Origin: Prosopocoilus inquinatus
Lineage: Eukaryota > Arthropoda > Insecta > Coleoptera > Lucanidae
Length of the DNA: 64,000 nt
Assembly (NCBI GenBank): GCA_036172665.1
Contig: CM069872.1
Location: 25,734,001 to 25,798,000, forward strand
Direction: 5' to 3'
Shown here piece by piece: positions 1-12,900 of this stretch; position 1 is the first letter of the stretch, and every line of letters begins with the position of its first letter. The notes below the pieces were generated by a model. That model did no database searches, was not told the DNA's origin, and saw only the letters and a program-made list of their open reading frames with translations. A program made the translations under genes and the position numbers.

Positions 1-1091
1 TACTCATCTATCATGTTATTTGACGTTTGGACGGACTCCAGTAACTCTGATGTGAGATACAAAGTTATCGGACGCAGCAGAAGCTGGAAATAGTTTTGAA
101 CGAAACAACACGTATTAGCGTTGTTCCTGTGATGTATCTAAACGATCCTTACTTATCTAACATGTTATTTGACGTTTGGATGGACTCCAGTAAGTCTGAT
201 GTGAGATACAAAGTTTTTGGACGCAGCAAGAGCTAGAAATAGTTTTAAACGAAACAACACGTATTAGCGTTGTTCCTGTGCTGTATCTAATCGATGCTTA
301 CGTATCTATCATGTTATTTGACGTTTCGATGGACTCCAGTAACTCTGATGTGAGATACGACTTTTTCGGACGCAGCACAAGCTGGAAATAGTTTTAAACG
401 AGACAACACGCATTAGCGTTGTTCCTGTGATGTATCTAATCGATCCTTACTCATCCATCATGTTATTTGAGGTTTCGATGGACTCCAGTAACTCTGATGT
501 GAGATACAAAGTTATCGGACGCAGCAGAAGCTGGAAATAGTTTTAAACGAAACAACACGCATTAGCGTTGTTCCTGTGATGTATCTAATCGATCCTTACT
601 TATCTATCATGTTATTTGACGTTTGGATGGACTCCAGTAACCCTGACGTGAGATACGAAGTTCTCGGACGCAGCAGAAGCTGGAAATAGTTTTAAACGAA
701 ACAACACGCATTAGCGTTGTTCCTGTGATGTATCTAATCGATCCTTACTCATCTATCATGTTATTTGGCGTTTCGATGGACTCCAGTAGCTCTGATGTGA
801 GATACGACGTTTTTGGACGCAGCAGGAGCTGGAAATAGTTTTAAACGAAACAACACGTATTAGCGTTGTTCCTGTGCTGTATCTAATCGATCCTTACTCA
901 TCTATCATGTTATTTGGCGTTTCGATGGACTCCAGTAGCTCTGATGTGAGATACGACGTTTTCGGACACAGCAGAAGCTGGAAATAGTTTTAAACGAAAC
1001 AACACGCATTAGCGTTGTTCCTGTGATGTATCTAATCGATCCTTACTCATCTATCATGTTATTTGACGTTTCGATGGACTCCAGTAACTCT
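1..1091. repeat. Left copy of a 35-monomer displaced segment
   Basis: This segment of about 7.3 monomers matches 5213-6303 at a constant offset of 5212 bp, which is 35 units minus 3 bp. The missing 3 bp is the short monomer at 1730-1875. Shared private variants include TACGTATCTATC near 299 and CATCCATCATG at 452. The match stops at 1092/6304, where CTCTGATG meets CTCTAATG. The left end is cut by the window. Confidence 0.85.
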
Positions 1092-1729
1092 GATGTGAGA
1101 TGCGACGTTTTCGGACGCAGCAGAAGCTGGAAATAGTTTTAAACGAGACAACACGCATTAGCGTTGTTCCTGTGATGTATCTAATCGATCCTTACTCATC
1201 TATCATGTTATTTGACGTTTCGATGGACTCCAGTAACTCTGATGTGAGATGCGACGTTTTCGGACGCAGCAGGAGCTGGAAATAGTTTTAAACGAAACAA
1301 CACGTATTAGCGTTGTTCCTGTGATGTATCTAAACGATCCTTACTTATCTAACATGTTATTTGACGTTTGGATGGACTCCAGTAAGTCTGATGTGAGATA
1401 CAAAGTTTTTGGACGCAGCAGGAGCTAGAAATAGTTTTAAACGAAACAACACGTATTAGCGTTGTTCCTGTGCTGTATCTAATTGATCCTTACTTATCTA
1501 TCATGTTATTTGACGTTTCGATGGACTCCAGTAACTCTGATGTGAGATGCGACGTTTTCGGACGCAGCAGAAGCTGGAAATAGTTTTAAACGAAACAACA
1601 CGTATTAGCGTTGTTCCTGTGATGTATCTAATCGATCCTTACTCATCTATCATGTTATTTGACGTTTGGACGGACTCCAGTATCTCTGATGAGAGATACA
1701 AAGTTCTCGGACGCAGTAGAAGCTGGAAA

Positions 1730-1875
1730 TAGTTTTGAACGAAACAACACGTATTAGCGTTGTTCCTGTGATGTATCTAAACGATCCTTACTTATCTAAC
1801 ATGTTATTTGCCGTTTGCATGGACTCCAGTAAGTCTGATGTGAGATACGTTTTCGGACGCAGCAGAAGCTGGAAA
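1730..1875. repeat. 146-bp monomer (3-bp deletion)
   Basis: GATACGACGTTTTC is shortened to GATACGTTTTC, losing one of two adjacent ACG/GAC triplets at 1844-1854. Slippage on the short direct repeat explains it. The parallel monomer in the next 10-monomer copy (near 3337) is full length. Confidence 0.93.
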
Positions 1876-2024
1876 TAGTTTTAAACGAAACAACACGCAT
1901 TAGCGTTGTTCCTGTGATGTATCTAATCGATCCTTACTTATCTATCATGTTATTTGACGTTTGGATGGACTCCAGTAAGTCTGATGTGAGATACGACGTT
2001 TTCGGACGCAGCAGAAGCTGGAAA
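1876..2024. repeat. Reference monomer (149 bp, commonest type)
   Basis: This copy is used here as the numbering reference, with position 1 at the T of TAGTTTTAAAC. Positions 1-60 are conserved across the array and hold TTTTAAA, a dyad (14-35), GTTGTTCCTG and the ATCGATCC block. The GGACTCCAG block near 92-100 is almost invariant. Main diagnostic sites are 23 (C/T), 41-42 (GA, AA or GC), 52-53 (TC, AC or TT), 64 (T/C/G), 81-91 and 103-147. Other common types differ mainly at these sites. Examples are TTTCGATGG with GAAACGAAATTTTC, TTTGGACGG with TACAATGTTATC, AACCCTGACG with GAAGTTCTC, and GCCGTTTGCATGG. Confidence 0.95.
1889..1910. other. Short dyad symmetry within the monomer (representative copy)
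   Basis: AACAAC and GTTGTT form six-base inverted arms around a 10-base centre, with one more C-G match inside the arms at positions 21 and 28 of the unit. It lies at monomer positions 14-35 and recurs in nearly every monomer; the 120-bp monomers lose the right arm and the AAAAAACACA variants damage the left one. Short dyads have been reported as frequent in centromeric satellites that lack a CENP-B box. A binding or structural role here is inference. Confidence 0.7.
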
Positions 2025-2748
2025 TAGTTTTAAACGAAACAACACGCATTAGCGTTGTTCCTGTGATGTATCTAATCGATCCTTACTCATCTATCATTTT
2101 ATTTGACGTTTGGACGGACTCCAGTATCTCTGATGTGAGATACAATGTTATCGGACGCAGCAGAAGCTGGAAATAGTTTTAAACGAAACAACACGCATTA
2201 GCGTTGTTCCTGTGATGTATCTAATCGATCCTTACTTATCTATCATGTTATTTGACGTTTGGATGGACTCCAGTAAGTCTGATGTGAGATACGACGTTTT
2301 CGGACGCAGCAGAAGCTGGAAATAGTTTTAAACGAAACAACACGCATTAGCGTTGTTCCTGTGATGTATCTAATCGATCCTTACTCATCTATCATGTTAT
2401 TTGACGTTTGGACGGACTCCAGTAACTCTGATGTGAGATACAATGTTATCGGACGCAGCAGAAGCTGGACATAGTTTTAAACGAAACAACACGTATTAGC
2501 GTTGTTCCTGTGATGTATCTAAACGATCCTTACTTATCTAACATGTTATTTGACGTTTGGATGGATTCCAGTAAGTCTGATGTGAGATACAAAGTTTTTG
2601 GACGCAGCAGGAGCTAGAAATAGTTTTAAACGAAACAACACGTATTAGCGTTGTTCCTGTAATGTATCTAATCGATCCTTACTTATCTATCATGTTATTT
2701 GACGTTTGGATGGACTCCAGTAAGTCTGATGTGAGATACAAAGTTTTT

Positions 2749-4238
2749 GGACGCAGCAGGAGCTGGAAATAGTTTTAAACGAAACAACACGTATTAGCGT
2801 TGTTCCTGTGATGTATCTAAACGATCCTTACTTATCTAACATGTTATTTGACGTTTGGATGGACTCCAGTAAGTCTGATGTGAGATACAAAGTTTTTGGA
2901 CGCAGCAGGAGCTAGAAATAGTTTTAAACGAAACAACACGTATTAGCGTTGTTCCTGTGCTGTATCTAATTGATCCTTACTTATCTATCATGTTATTTGA
3001 GGTTTCGATGGACTCCAGTAACTCTGATGTGAGATGCGACGTTTTCGGACGCAGCAGATGCTGGAAATAGTTTTAAACGAAACAACACGTACTAGCGTTG
3101 TTCCTGTGATGTATCTAATCGATCCTTACTCATCTATCATGTTATTTGACGTTTGGACGGACTCCAGTACCTCTGATGAGAGATACAAAGTTCTCGGACG
3201 CAGTAGAAGCTGGAAATAGTTTTGAACGAAACAACACGTATTAGCGTTGTTCCTGTGATGTATCTAAACGATCCTTACTTATCTAACATGTTATTTGCCG
3301 TTTGCATGGACTCCAGTAAGTCTGATGTGAGATACGACGTTTTCGGACGCAGCAGAAGCTGGAAATAGTTTTAAACGAAACAACACGCATTAGCGTTGTT
3401 CCTGTGATGTATCTAATCGATCCTTACTTATCTGTCATGTTATTTGACGTTTGGATGGACTCCAGTAAGTCTGATGTGAGATACGACGTTTTCGGACGCA
3501 GCAGAAGCTGGAAATAGTTTTAAACGAAACAACACGCATTAGCGTTGTTCCTGTGATGTATCTAATCGATCCTTACTCATCTATCATGTTATTTGACGCT
3601 TGGACGGACTCCAGTATCTCTGATGTGAGATACAATGTTATCGGACGCAGCAGAAGCTGGAAATAGTTTTAAACGAAACAACACGCATTAGCGTTGTTCC
3701 TGTGATGTATCTAATCGATCCTTACTTATCTATCATGTTATTTGACGTTTGGATGGACTCCAGTAAGTCTGATGTGAGATACGACGTTTTCGGACGCAGC
3801 AGAGGCTGGAAATAGTTTTAAACGAAACAACACGCATTAGTGTTGTTCCTGTGATGTATCTAATCGATCCTTACTCATCTATCATGTTATTTGAAGTTTG
3901 GACGGACTCCAGTAACTCTGATGTGAGATACAATGTTATCGGACGCAGCAGAAGCTGGAAATAGTTTTAAACGAAACAACACGCATTAGCGTTGTTCCTG
4001 TGATGTATCTAATCGATCCTTACTCATCTATCATGTTATTTGACGTTTGGACGTACTCCAGTAACTCTGATGTGAGATACAATGTTATCGGACGCAGCAG
4101 GAGCTAGAAATAGTTTTAAACGAAACAACACGTATTAGCGTTGTTCCTGTAATGTATCTAATTGATCCTTACTCATCTATCATGTTATTTGACGTTTGGA
4201 CGGACTCCAGTAACTCTGATGTGAGATACAAAGTTATC
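2749..4238. repeat. 10-monomer HOR, copy 2 (1490 bp)
   Basis: This is the second copy of the 10-monomer unit, with full-length monomers where copy 1 has a 146-bp one. It follows copy 1 closely to about 3985 and then diverges. A very similar run appears again near 37.7-39.0 kb and 45.9-47.2 kb inside the 55-monomer HOR, so the unit has been re-used across the array. Confidence 0.78.
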
Positions 4239-5212
4239 GGACGCAGCAGAAGCTGGAAATAGTTTTAAACGAAACAACACGTATTAGCGTTGTTCCTGTG
4301 ATGTATCTAATCGATCCTTACTCATCTATCATGTTATTTGACGTTTGGATGGACTCCAGTAACTCTGATGTGAGATACGAAATGTTCGGGCGCAGCAGCA
4401 GCTGGAAATAGTTTTAAACGAAACAACACATATTAGCGTTGTTCCTGTGATGTAACTAATCGATCCTTACTCATATATCATGTTATTTGACGTTTGGACG
4501 GACTCCAGTAACTCTGATGAGAGATACAAAGTTCTCGGACGCAGTAGAAGCTGGAAATAGTTTTGAACGAAACAACACGTATTAGCGTTGTGCCTGTGAT
4601 GTATCTAAACGATCCTTACTTATCTAACATGTTATTTGACGTTTGGATGGACTCCAGTAAGTCTGATGTGAGATACAATGTTTTTGGACGCAGCAGGAGC
4701 TGGAAATAGTTTTAAACGAAACAACACGGATGAGCGTTGTTCCTGTGCTGTATCTAATCGATTCTTACTCATCTATCATGTTATTTGACGTTTCGATGGA
4801 CTCCAGTAACTCTAATTTGAGAAACGAAATTTTCGGGCGCAGCAGAAGCTGGAAATAGTTTTAAACGAAACAACACGCATTAGCGTTGTTCCTGTGATGT
4901 ATCTAATCGATCCTTACTTATCTATCATGTTATTTGACGTTTCGATGGACTCCAGTAACTATGATGTGAGATACGAAATTTTCGGACGCAGCAGAAGCTG
5001 GAAATAGTTTTAAACGAAACAACACGCATTAGCGTTGTTCCTGTGATGTATCTAATCGATCCTTACTCGTCTATCATGTTATTTGACATTTCGATGGACT
5101 CCAGTAACTCTGATGTGAGATACGACGTTTTCGGACGCAGCAGCAGCTGGAAATAGTTTTAAACGGAACAACACATATTAGCGTTGTTCCTGTAATGTAT
5201 CTAATCGATCCT
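4239..5212. repeat. Linker with first copy of the GAAATGTTCG cassette
   Basis: About 6.5 monomers carry an ordered set of private variants: GAAATGTTCG at 4379, then GTAACTAATCG with CATATATCATG, GTGCCTG, CGGATGAGCG with GATTCTTACTC, and AACTATGATG. The same ordered cassette returns only in the right half, at 39210, 40104, 47376, 48270, 53336, 55422, 60488 and 61680 (positions of GAAATGTTCG). Confidence 0.8.
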
Positions 5213-6303
5213 TACTCATCTATCATGTTATTTGACGTTTGGACGGACTCCAGTAACTCTGATGTGAGATACAAAGTTATCGGACGCAGCAGAAGCTGGA
5301 AATAGTTTTGAACGAAACAACAAGTATTAGCGTTGTTCCTGTGATGTATCTAAACGATCCTTACTGATCTAACATGTTATTTGACGTTTGGATGGACTCC
5401 AGTAAGTCTGATGTGAGATACAAAGTTTTTGGACGCAGCAAGAGCTAGAAATAGTTTTAAACGAAACAACACGTATTAGCGTTGTTCCTGTGCTGTATCT
5501 AATCGATCCTTACGTATCTATCATGTTATTTGACGTTTCGATGGACTCCAGTAACTCTGATGTGAGATACGACTTTTTCGGACGCAGCACAAGCTGGAAA
5601 TAGTTTTAAACGAGACAACACGCATTAGCGTTGTTCCTGTGATGTATCTAATCGATCCTTACTCATCCATCATGTTATTTGACGTTTCGATGGACTCCAG
5701 TAACTCTGATGTGAGATACAAAGTTATCGGACGCAGCAGAAGCTGGAAATAGTTTTAAACGAAACAACACGCATTAGCGTTGTTCCTGTGATGTATCTAA
5801 TCGATCCTTACTTATCTATCATGTTATTTGACGTTTGGATGGACTCCAGTAACCCTGACGTGAGATACGAAGTTCTCGGACGCAGCAGAAGCTGGAAATA
5901 GTTTTAAACGAAACAACACGCATTAGCGTTGTTCCTGTGATGTATCTAATCGATCCTTACTCATCTATCATGTTATTTGGCGTTTCGATGGACTCCAGTA
6001 GCTCTGATGTGAGATACGACGTTTTTGGACGCAGCAGGAGCTGGAAATAGTTTTAAACGAAACAACACGTATTAGCGTTGTTCCTGTGCTGTATCTAATC
6101 GATCCTTACTCATCTATCATGTTATTTGGCGTTTCGATGAACTCCAGTAGCTCTGATGTGAGATACGACGTTTTCGGACACAGCAGAAGCTGGAAATAGT
6201 TTTAAACGAAACAACACGCATTAGCGTTGTTCCTGTGATGTATCTAATCGATCCTTACTCATCTATCATGTTATTTGACGTTTCGATGGACTCCAGTAAC
6301 TCT
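5213..6303. repeat. Right copy of the 35-monomer displaced segment
   Basis: It matches 1-1091, including TACGTATCTATC near 5511 and CATCCATCATG at 5664. Isolated base differences exist, for example CTGATCTAAC near 5364 against CTTATCTAAC in the left copy. The match ends at 6304. Confidence 0.85.
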
Positions 6304-6517
6304 AATGTGAGAAACGAAATTTTCGGACGCAGTAGAAGCTGGAGATAGTTTTAAACGAAACAACACGCATTAGCGTTGTTCCTGTGATGTATCTAATCGA
6401 TCCTTACTTATCTATCATGTTATTTGACGTTTGGATGGACTCCAGTAACCCTGACGTGAGATACGAAGTTTTCGGACGCAGCAGAAGCTGGAAATAGTTT
6501 TAAACGAAACAACACGC

Positions 6518-9500
6518 ATTAGCGTTGTTCCTGTGATGTATCTAATCGATCCTTACTCATCTATCATGTTATTTGACGTTTGGACGGACTCCAGTAAGTC
6601 TGATGTGAGATACGACGTTTTCGGACGCAGCAGAAGCTGGAAATAGTTTTAAACGAAACAACACGCATTAGCGTTGTTCCTGTGATGTATCTAATCGATC
6701 CTTACTTATCTATCATGTTATTTGACGTTTGGATGGACTCCAGTAAGTCTGATGTGAGATACAAAGTTTTTGGACGCAGCAGGAGCTGGAAATAGTTTTA
6801 AACGAAACAACACGCATTAGCGTTGTTCCTGTGATGTATCTAATCGATCCTTACTCATCTATCATGTTATTTGACGTTTCGATGGACTCCAGTAACTCTA
6901 ATGTGAGAAACGAAATTTTCGGACGCAGCAGAAGCTGGAAATAGTTTTAAACGAAACAACACGCATTAGCGTTGTTCCTGTGATGTATCTAATCGATCCT
7001 TACTTATCTATCATGTTATTTGACGTTTGGATGGACTCCAGTAACCCTGACGTGAGATACGAAGTTCTCGGACGCAGCAGAAGCTGGAAATAGTTTTAAA
7101 CGAAACAACACGCATTAGCGTTGTTCCTGTGATGTATCTAATCGATCCTTACTCATCTATCATGTTATTTGGCGTTTCGATGGACTCCAGTAATTCTGAT
7201 GTGAGATACGACGTTTTCGGACGCAGCAGCAGCTGGAAATAGTTTTAAACGAAACAACACATATTAGCGTTGTTCCTGTGATGTATCTAATCGATCCTTA
7301 CTCATCTATCATGTTATTTGACGTTTGGACGGACTCCAGTACCTCTGATGAGAGATACAAAGTTCTCGGACGCAGTAGAAGCTGGAAATAGTTTTGAACG
7401 AAACAACACGTATTAGCGTTGTTCCTGTGATGTATCTAAACGATCCTTACTTATCTAACATGTTATTTGCCGTTTGCATGGACTCCAGTAAGTCTGATGT
7501 GAGATACGACGTTTTCGGACGCAGCAGAAGCTGGAAATAGTTTTAAACGAAACAACACGCATTAGCGTTGTTCCTGTGATGTATCTAATCGATCCTTACT
7601 TATCTATCATGTTATTTGACGTTTTGATGGACTCCAGTAAGTCTGATGTGAGATACGACGTTTTCGGACGCAGCAGAAGCTGGAAATAGTTTTAAACGAA
7701 ACAACACGCATTAGCGTTGTTCCTGTGATGTATCTAATCGATCCTTACTCATCTATCATGTTATTTGACGTTTGGACGGACTCCAGTAAGTCTGATGTGA
7801 GATACGTTTTCGGACGCAGCAGAAGCTGGAAATAGTTTTAAACGAAACAACACGCATTAGCGTTGTTCCTGTGATGTATCTAATCGATCCTTACTCATCT
7901 ATCATGTTATTTGACGTTTGGACGGACTCCAGTAACTCTGACGTGAGATACAATGTTATCGGACGCAGCAGAAGCTGGAAATAGTTTTAAACGAAACAAC
8001 ACGCATTAGCGTTGTTCCTGTGATGTATCTAATCGATCCTTACTTATCTATCATGTTATTTGACGTTTGGACGGACTCCAGTAAGTCTGATGTGAGATAC
8101 AAAGTTTTTGGACGCAGCAGGAGCTAGAAATAGTTTTAAACGAAACAACACGTATTAGCGTTGTTCCTGTGCTGTATCTAATCGATCCTTACTTACCTAT
8201 CATGTTATTTGACGTTTCGATGGACTCCAGTAACTCTGATGTGAGATACGACGTTCTCGGACGCAGCAGAAGCTGGAAATAGTTATAAACGAAACAACAC
8301 GTATTAGCGTTGTTCCTGTGATGTATCTAATCGATCCTTACTCATCTATCCTGTTATTTGACGTTTGGACGGACTCCAGTAACTCTGATGAGAGATACGA
8401 CGTTTTCGAACGCAGCAGTAGCTGGAAATAGTTTTAAACGAGACAACACGCATTAGCGTTGTTCCTGTGATGTATCTAATCGATCCTTACTCATCTATCA
8501 TGTTATTTGACGTTTCGATGGACTCCAGTAACTCTAATGTGAGAAACGAAATTTTCGGACGCAGCAGAAGCTGGAAATAGTTTTAAACGAAACAACACGC
8601 ATTAGCGCTGTTCCTGTGATGTATCTAATCGATCCTTACTTATCTATCATGTTATTTGACGTTTGGATGGACTCCAGTAACCCTGACGTGAGATACGAAG
8701 TTCTCGGACGCAGCAGAAGCTGGAAATAGTTTTAAACGAAACAACACGCATTAGCGTTGTTCCTGTGATGTATCTAATCGATCGTTACTCATCTATCATG
8801 TTATTTGGCGTTTCGATGGACTCCAGTAATTCTGATGTGAGATACGACGTTTTCGGACGCAGCAGCAGCTGGAAATAGTTTTAAACGAAACAACACATAT
8901 TAGCGTTGTTCCTGTGATGTATCTAATCGATCCTTACTCATCTATCATGTTATTTGACGTTTGGACGGACTCCAGTACCTCTGATGAGAGATACAAAGTT
9001 CTCGGACGCAGTAGAAGCTGGAAATAGTTTTGAACGAAACAACACGTATTAGCGTTGTTCCTGTGATGTATCTAAACGATCCTTACTTATCTAACATGTT
9101 ATTTGCCGTTTGCATGGACTCCAGTAAGTCTGATGTGAGATACGACGTTTTCGGACGCAGCAGAAGCTGGAAATAGTTTTAAACGAAACAACACGCATTA
9201 GCGTTTTTCCTGTGATGTATCTAATCGATCCTTACTTATCTATCATGTTATTTGACGTTTGGATGGACTCCAGTAAGTCTGATGTGAGATACAAAGTTTT
9301 TGGACGCAGCAGGAGCTGGAAATAGTTTTAAACGAAACAACACGCATTAGCGTTGTTCCTGTGATGTATCTAATCGATCCTTACTCATCTATCATGTTAT
9401 TTGACGTTTCGATGGACTCCAGTAACTCTAATGTGAGAAACGAAATTTTCGGACGCAGCAGAAGCTGGAAATAGTTTTAAACGAAACAACACGCATTAGC

Positions 9501-9941
9501 GTTGTTCCTGTGATGTATCTAATCGATCCTTACTTATCTATCATGTTATTTGACGTTTGGATGGACTCCAGTAACCCTGACGTGAGATACGAAGTTCTCG
9601 GACGCAGCAGAAGCTGGAAATAGTTTTAAACGAAACAACACGCATTAGCGTTGTTCCTGTGATGTATCTAATCGATCCTTACTTATCTATCATGTTATTT
9701 GACGTTTGGATGGACTCCAGTAAGTCTGATGTGAGATACGACGTTTTCGGACGCAGCAGAAGCTGGAAATAGTTTTAAACGAAACAACACGCATTAGCGT
9801 TGTTCCTGTGATGTATCTAATCGATCCTTACTCATCTATCATGTTATTTGACGTTTGGACGGACTCCAGTAACTCTGACGTGAGATACAATGTTATCGGA
9901 CGCAGTAGAAGCTGGAAATAGTTTTGAACGAAACAACACGT
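6518..9941. repeat. 23-monomer HOR, copy 1 (3424 bp)
   Basis: The offset to copy 2 is exactly 3424 bp, which is 23 units minus a 3-bp deletion carried by both copies. Rare variants are shared at this offset: GATACGTTTTC at 7801/11225, CTATCCTGTT at 8347/11771, ATCGTTACTC at 8781/12205 and GCGTTTTTCC at 9201/12625. The left limit is set by CGCATT here against CGTATT at 9941. Confidence 0.93.
7687..7832. repeat. 146-bp monomer (3-bp deletion) in 23-monomer HOR copy 1
   Basis: The same three bases are missing as at 1844 (GATACGTTTTC at 7801), but on a GGACGG-type monomer rather than a GCATGG-type one. That means either a separate slippage event or a transferred tract. It is duplicated at 11111-11256. 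Confidence 0.93.
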
Positions 9942-12900
9942 ATTAGCGTTGTTCCTGTGATGTATCTAATCGATCCTTACTCATCTATCATGTTATTTGA
10001 CGTTTGGACGGACTCCAGTAAGTCTGATGTGAGATACGACGTTTTCGGACGCAGCAGAAGCTGGAAATAGTTTTAAACGAAACAACACGCATTAGCGTTG
10101 TTCCTGTGATGTATCTAATCGATCCTTACTTATCTATCATGTTATTTGACGTTTGGATGGACTCCAGTAAGTCTGATGTGAGATACAAAGTTTTTGGACG
10201 CAGCAGGAGCTGGAAATAGTTTTAAACGAAACAACACGCATTAGCGTTGTTCCTGTGATGTATCTAATCGATCCTTACTCATCTATCATGTTATTTGACG
10301 TTTCGATGGACTCCAGTAACTCTAATGTGAGAAACGAAATTTTCGGACGCAGCAGAAGCTGGAAATAGTTTTAAACGAAACAACACGCATTAGCGTTGTT
10401 CCTGTGATGTATCTAATCGATCCTTACTTATCTATCATGTTATTTGACGTTTGGATGGACTCCAGTAACCCTGACGTGAGATACGAAGTTCTCGGACGCA
10501 GCAGAAGCTGGAAATAGTTTTAAACGAAACAACACGCATTAGCGTTGTTCCTGTGATGTATCTAATCGATCCTTACTCATCTATCATGTTATTTGGCGTT
10601 TCGATGGACTCCAGTAATTCTGATGTGAGATACGACGTTTTCGGACGCAGCAGCAGCTGGAAATAGTTTTAAACGAAACAACACATATTAGCGTTGTTCC
10701 TGTGATGTATCTAATCGATCCTTACTCATCTATCATGTTATTTGACGTTTGGACGGACTCCAGTACCTCTGATGAGAGATACAAAGTTCTCGGACGCAGT
10801 AGAAGCTGGAAATAGTTTTGAACGAAACAACACGTATTAGCGTTGTTCCTGTGATGTATCTAAACGATCCTTACTTATCTAACATGTTATTTGCCGTTTG
10901 CATGGACTCCAGTAAGTCTGATGTGAGATACGACGTTTTCGGACGCAGCAGAAGCTGGAAATAGTTTTAAACGAAACAACACGCATTAGCGTTGTTCCTG
11001 TGATGTATCTAATCGATCCTTACTTATCTATCATGTTATTTGACGTTTTGATGGACTCCAGTAAGTCTGATGTGAGATACGACGTTTTCGGACGCAGCAG
11101 AAGCTGGAAATAGTTTTAAACGAAACAACACGCATTAGCGTTGTTCCTGTGATGTATCTAATCGATCCTTACTCATCTATCATGTTATTTGACGTTTGGA
11201 CGGACTCCAGTAAGTCTGATGTGAGATACGTTTTCGGACGCAGCAGAAGCTGGAAATAGTTTTAAACGAAACAACACGCATTAGCGTTGTTCCTGTGATG
11301 TATCTAATCGATCCTTACTCATCTATCATGTTATTTGACGTTTGGACGGACTCCAGTAACTCTGACGTGAGATACAATGTTATCGGACGCAGCAGAAGCT
11401 GGAAATAGTTTTAAACGAAACAACACGCATTAGCGTTGTTCCTGTGATGTATCTAATCGATCCTTACTTATCTATCATGTTATTTGACGTTTGGACGGAC
11501 TCCAGTAAGTCTGATGTGAGATACAAAGTTTTTGGACGCAGCAGGAGCTAGAAATAGTTTTAAACGAAACAACACGTATTAGCGTTGTTCCTGTGCTGTA
11601 TCTAATCGATCCTTACTTACCTATCATGTTATTTGACGTTTCGATGGACTCCAGTAACTCTGATGTGAGATACGACGTTCTCGGACGCAGCAGAAGCTGG
11701 AAATAGTTATAAACGAAACAACACGTATTAGCGTTGTTCCTGTGATGTATCTAATCGATCCTTACTCATCTATCCTGTTATTTGACGTTTGGACGGACTC
11801 CAGTAACTCTGATGAGAGATACGACGTTTTCGAACGCAGCAGTAGCTGGAAATAGTTTTAAACGAGACAACACGCATTAGCGTTGTTCCTGTGATGTATC
11901 TAATCGATCCTTACTCATCTATCATGTTATTTGACGTTTCGATGGACTCCAGTAACTCTAATGTGAGAAACGAAATTTTCGGACGCAGCAGAAGCTGGAA
12001 ATAGTTTTAAACGAAACAACACGCATTAGCGCTGTTCCTGTGATGTATCTAATCGATCCTTACTTATCTATCATGTTATTTGACGTTTGGATGGACTCCA
12101 GTAACCCTGACGTGAGATACGAAGTTCTCGGACGCAGCAGAAGCTGGAAATAGTTTTAAACGAAACAACACGCATTAGCGTTGTTCCTGTGATGTATCTA
12201 ATCGATCGTTACTCATCTATCATGTTATTTGGCGTTTCGATGGACTCCAGTAATTCTGATGTGAGATACGACGTTTTCGGACGCAGCAGCAGCTGGAAAT
12301 AGTTTTAAACGAAACAACACATATTAGCGTTGTTCCTGTGATGTATCTAATCGATCCTTACTCATCTATCATGTTATTTGACGTTTGGACGGACTCCAGT
12401 ACCTCTGATGAGAGATACAAAGTTCTCGGACGCAGTAGAAGCTGGAAATAGTTTTGAACGAAACAACACGTATTAGCGTTGTTCCTGTGATGTATCTAAA
12501 CGATCCTTACTTATCTAACATGTTATTTGCCGTTTGCATGGACTCCAGTAAGTCTGATGTGAGATACGACGTTTTCGGACGCAGCAGAAGCTGGAAATAG
12601 TTTTAAACGAAACAACACGCATTAGCGTTTTTCCTGTGATGTATCTAATCGATCCTTACTTATCTATCATGTTATTTGACGTTTGGATGGACTCCAGTAA
12701 GTCTGATGTGAGATACAAAGTTTTTGGACGCAGCAGGAGCTGGAAATAGTTTTAAACGAAACAACACGCATTAGCGTTGTTCCTGTGATGTATCTAATCG
12801 ATCCTTACTCATCTATCATGTTATTTGACGTTTCGATGGACTCCAGTAACTCTAATGTGAGAAACGAAATTTTCGGACGCAGCAGAAGCTGGAAATAGTT

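Larger units (their letters stand above)
1262..2748. repeat. 10-monomer HOR, copy 1 (1487 bp)
   Basis: This copy matches 2749 onward. The offset is 1487 bp for pairs that straddle the 3-bp deletion near 1847 and 1490 bp after it. Shared landmarks are a GGAGCTAGAAAT monomer at 1424/2911, an AATTGATCC monomer and a TATCTCTGATG monomer (TACAATG at 2131/3621). The match is close to about 2495; the last two monomers of the period differ. Confidence 0.8.

Noticed and set aside
1100..1285. Short 61-codon ORFs, 17 near-identical copies at 1100, 1547, 3034, 16587, 22249, 38014 and on to 62868
   Set aside because: Each is a satellite monomer whose ATG arose by point mutation. There is no codon-level conservation beyond that of the repeat, no promoter or other gene context, and the frame cannot continue across 149-bp units. 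Not annotated as genes.
1876..2024. Shorter internal sub-repeat within the 149-bp unit
   Set aside because: GATGTATCTA and GATGTGAGATA, or GCAGCAGAAGC, hint at it, but the similarity is too short to support a subunit structure.
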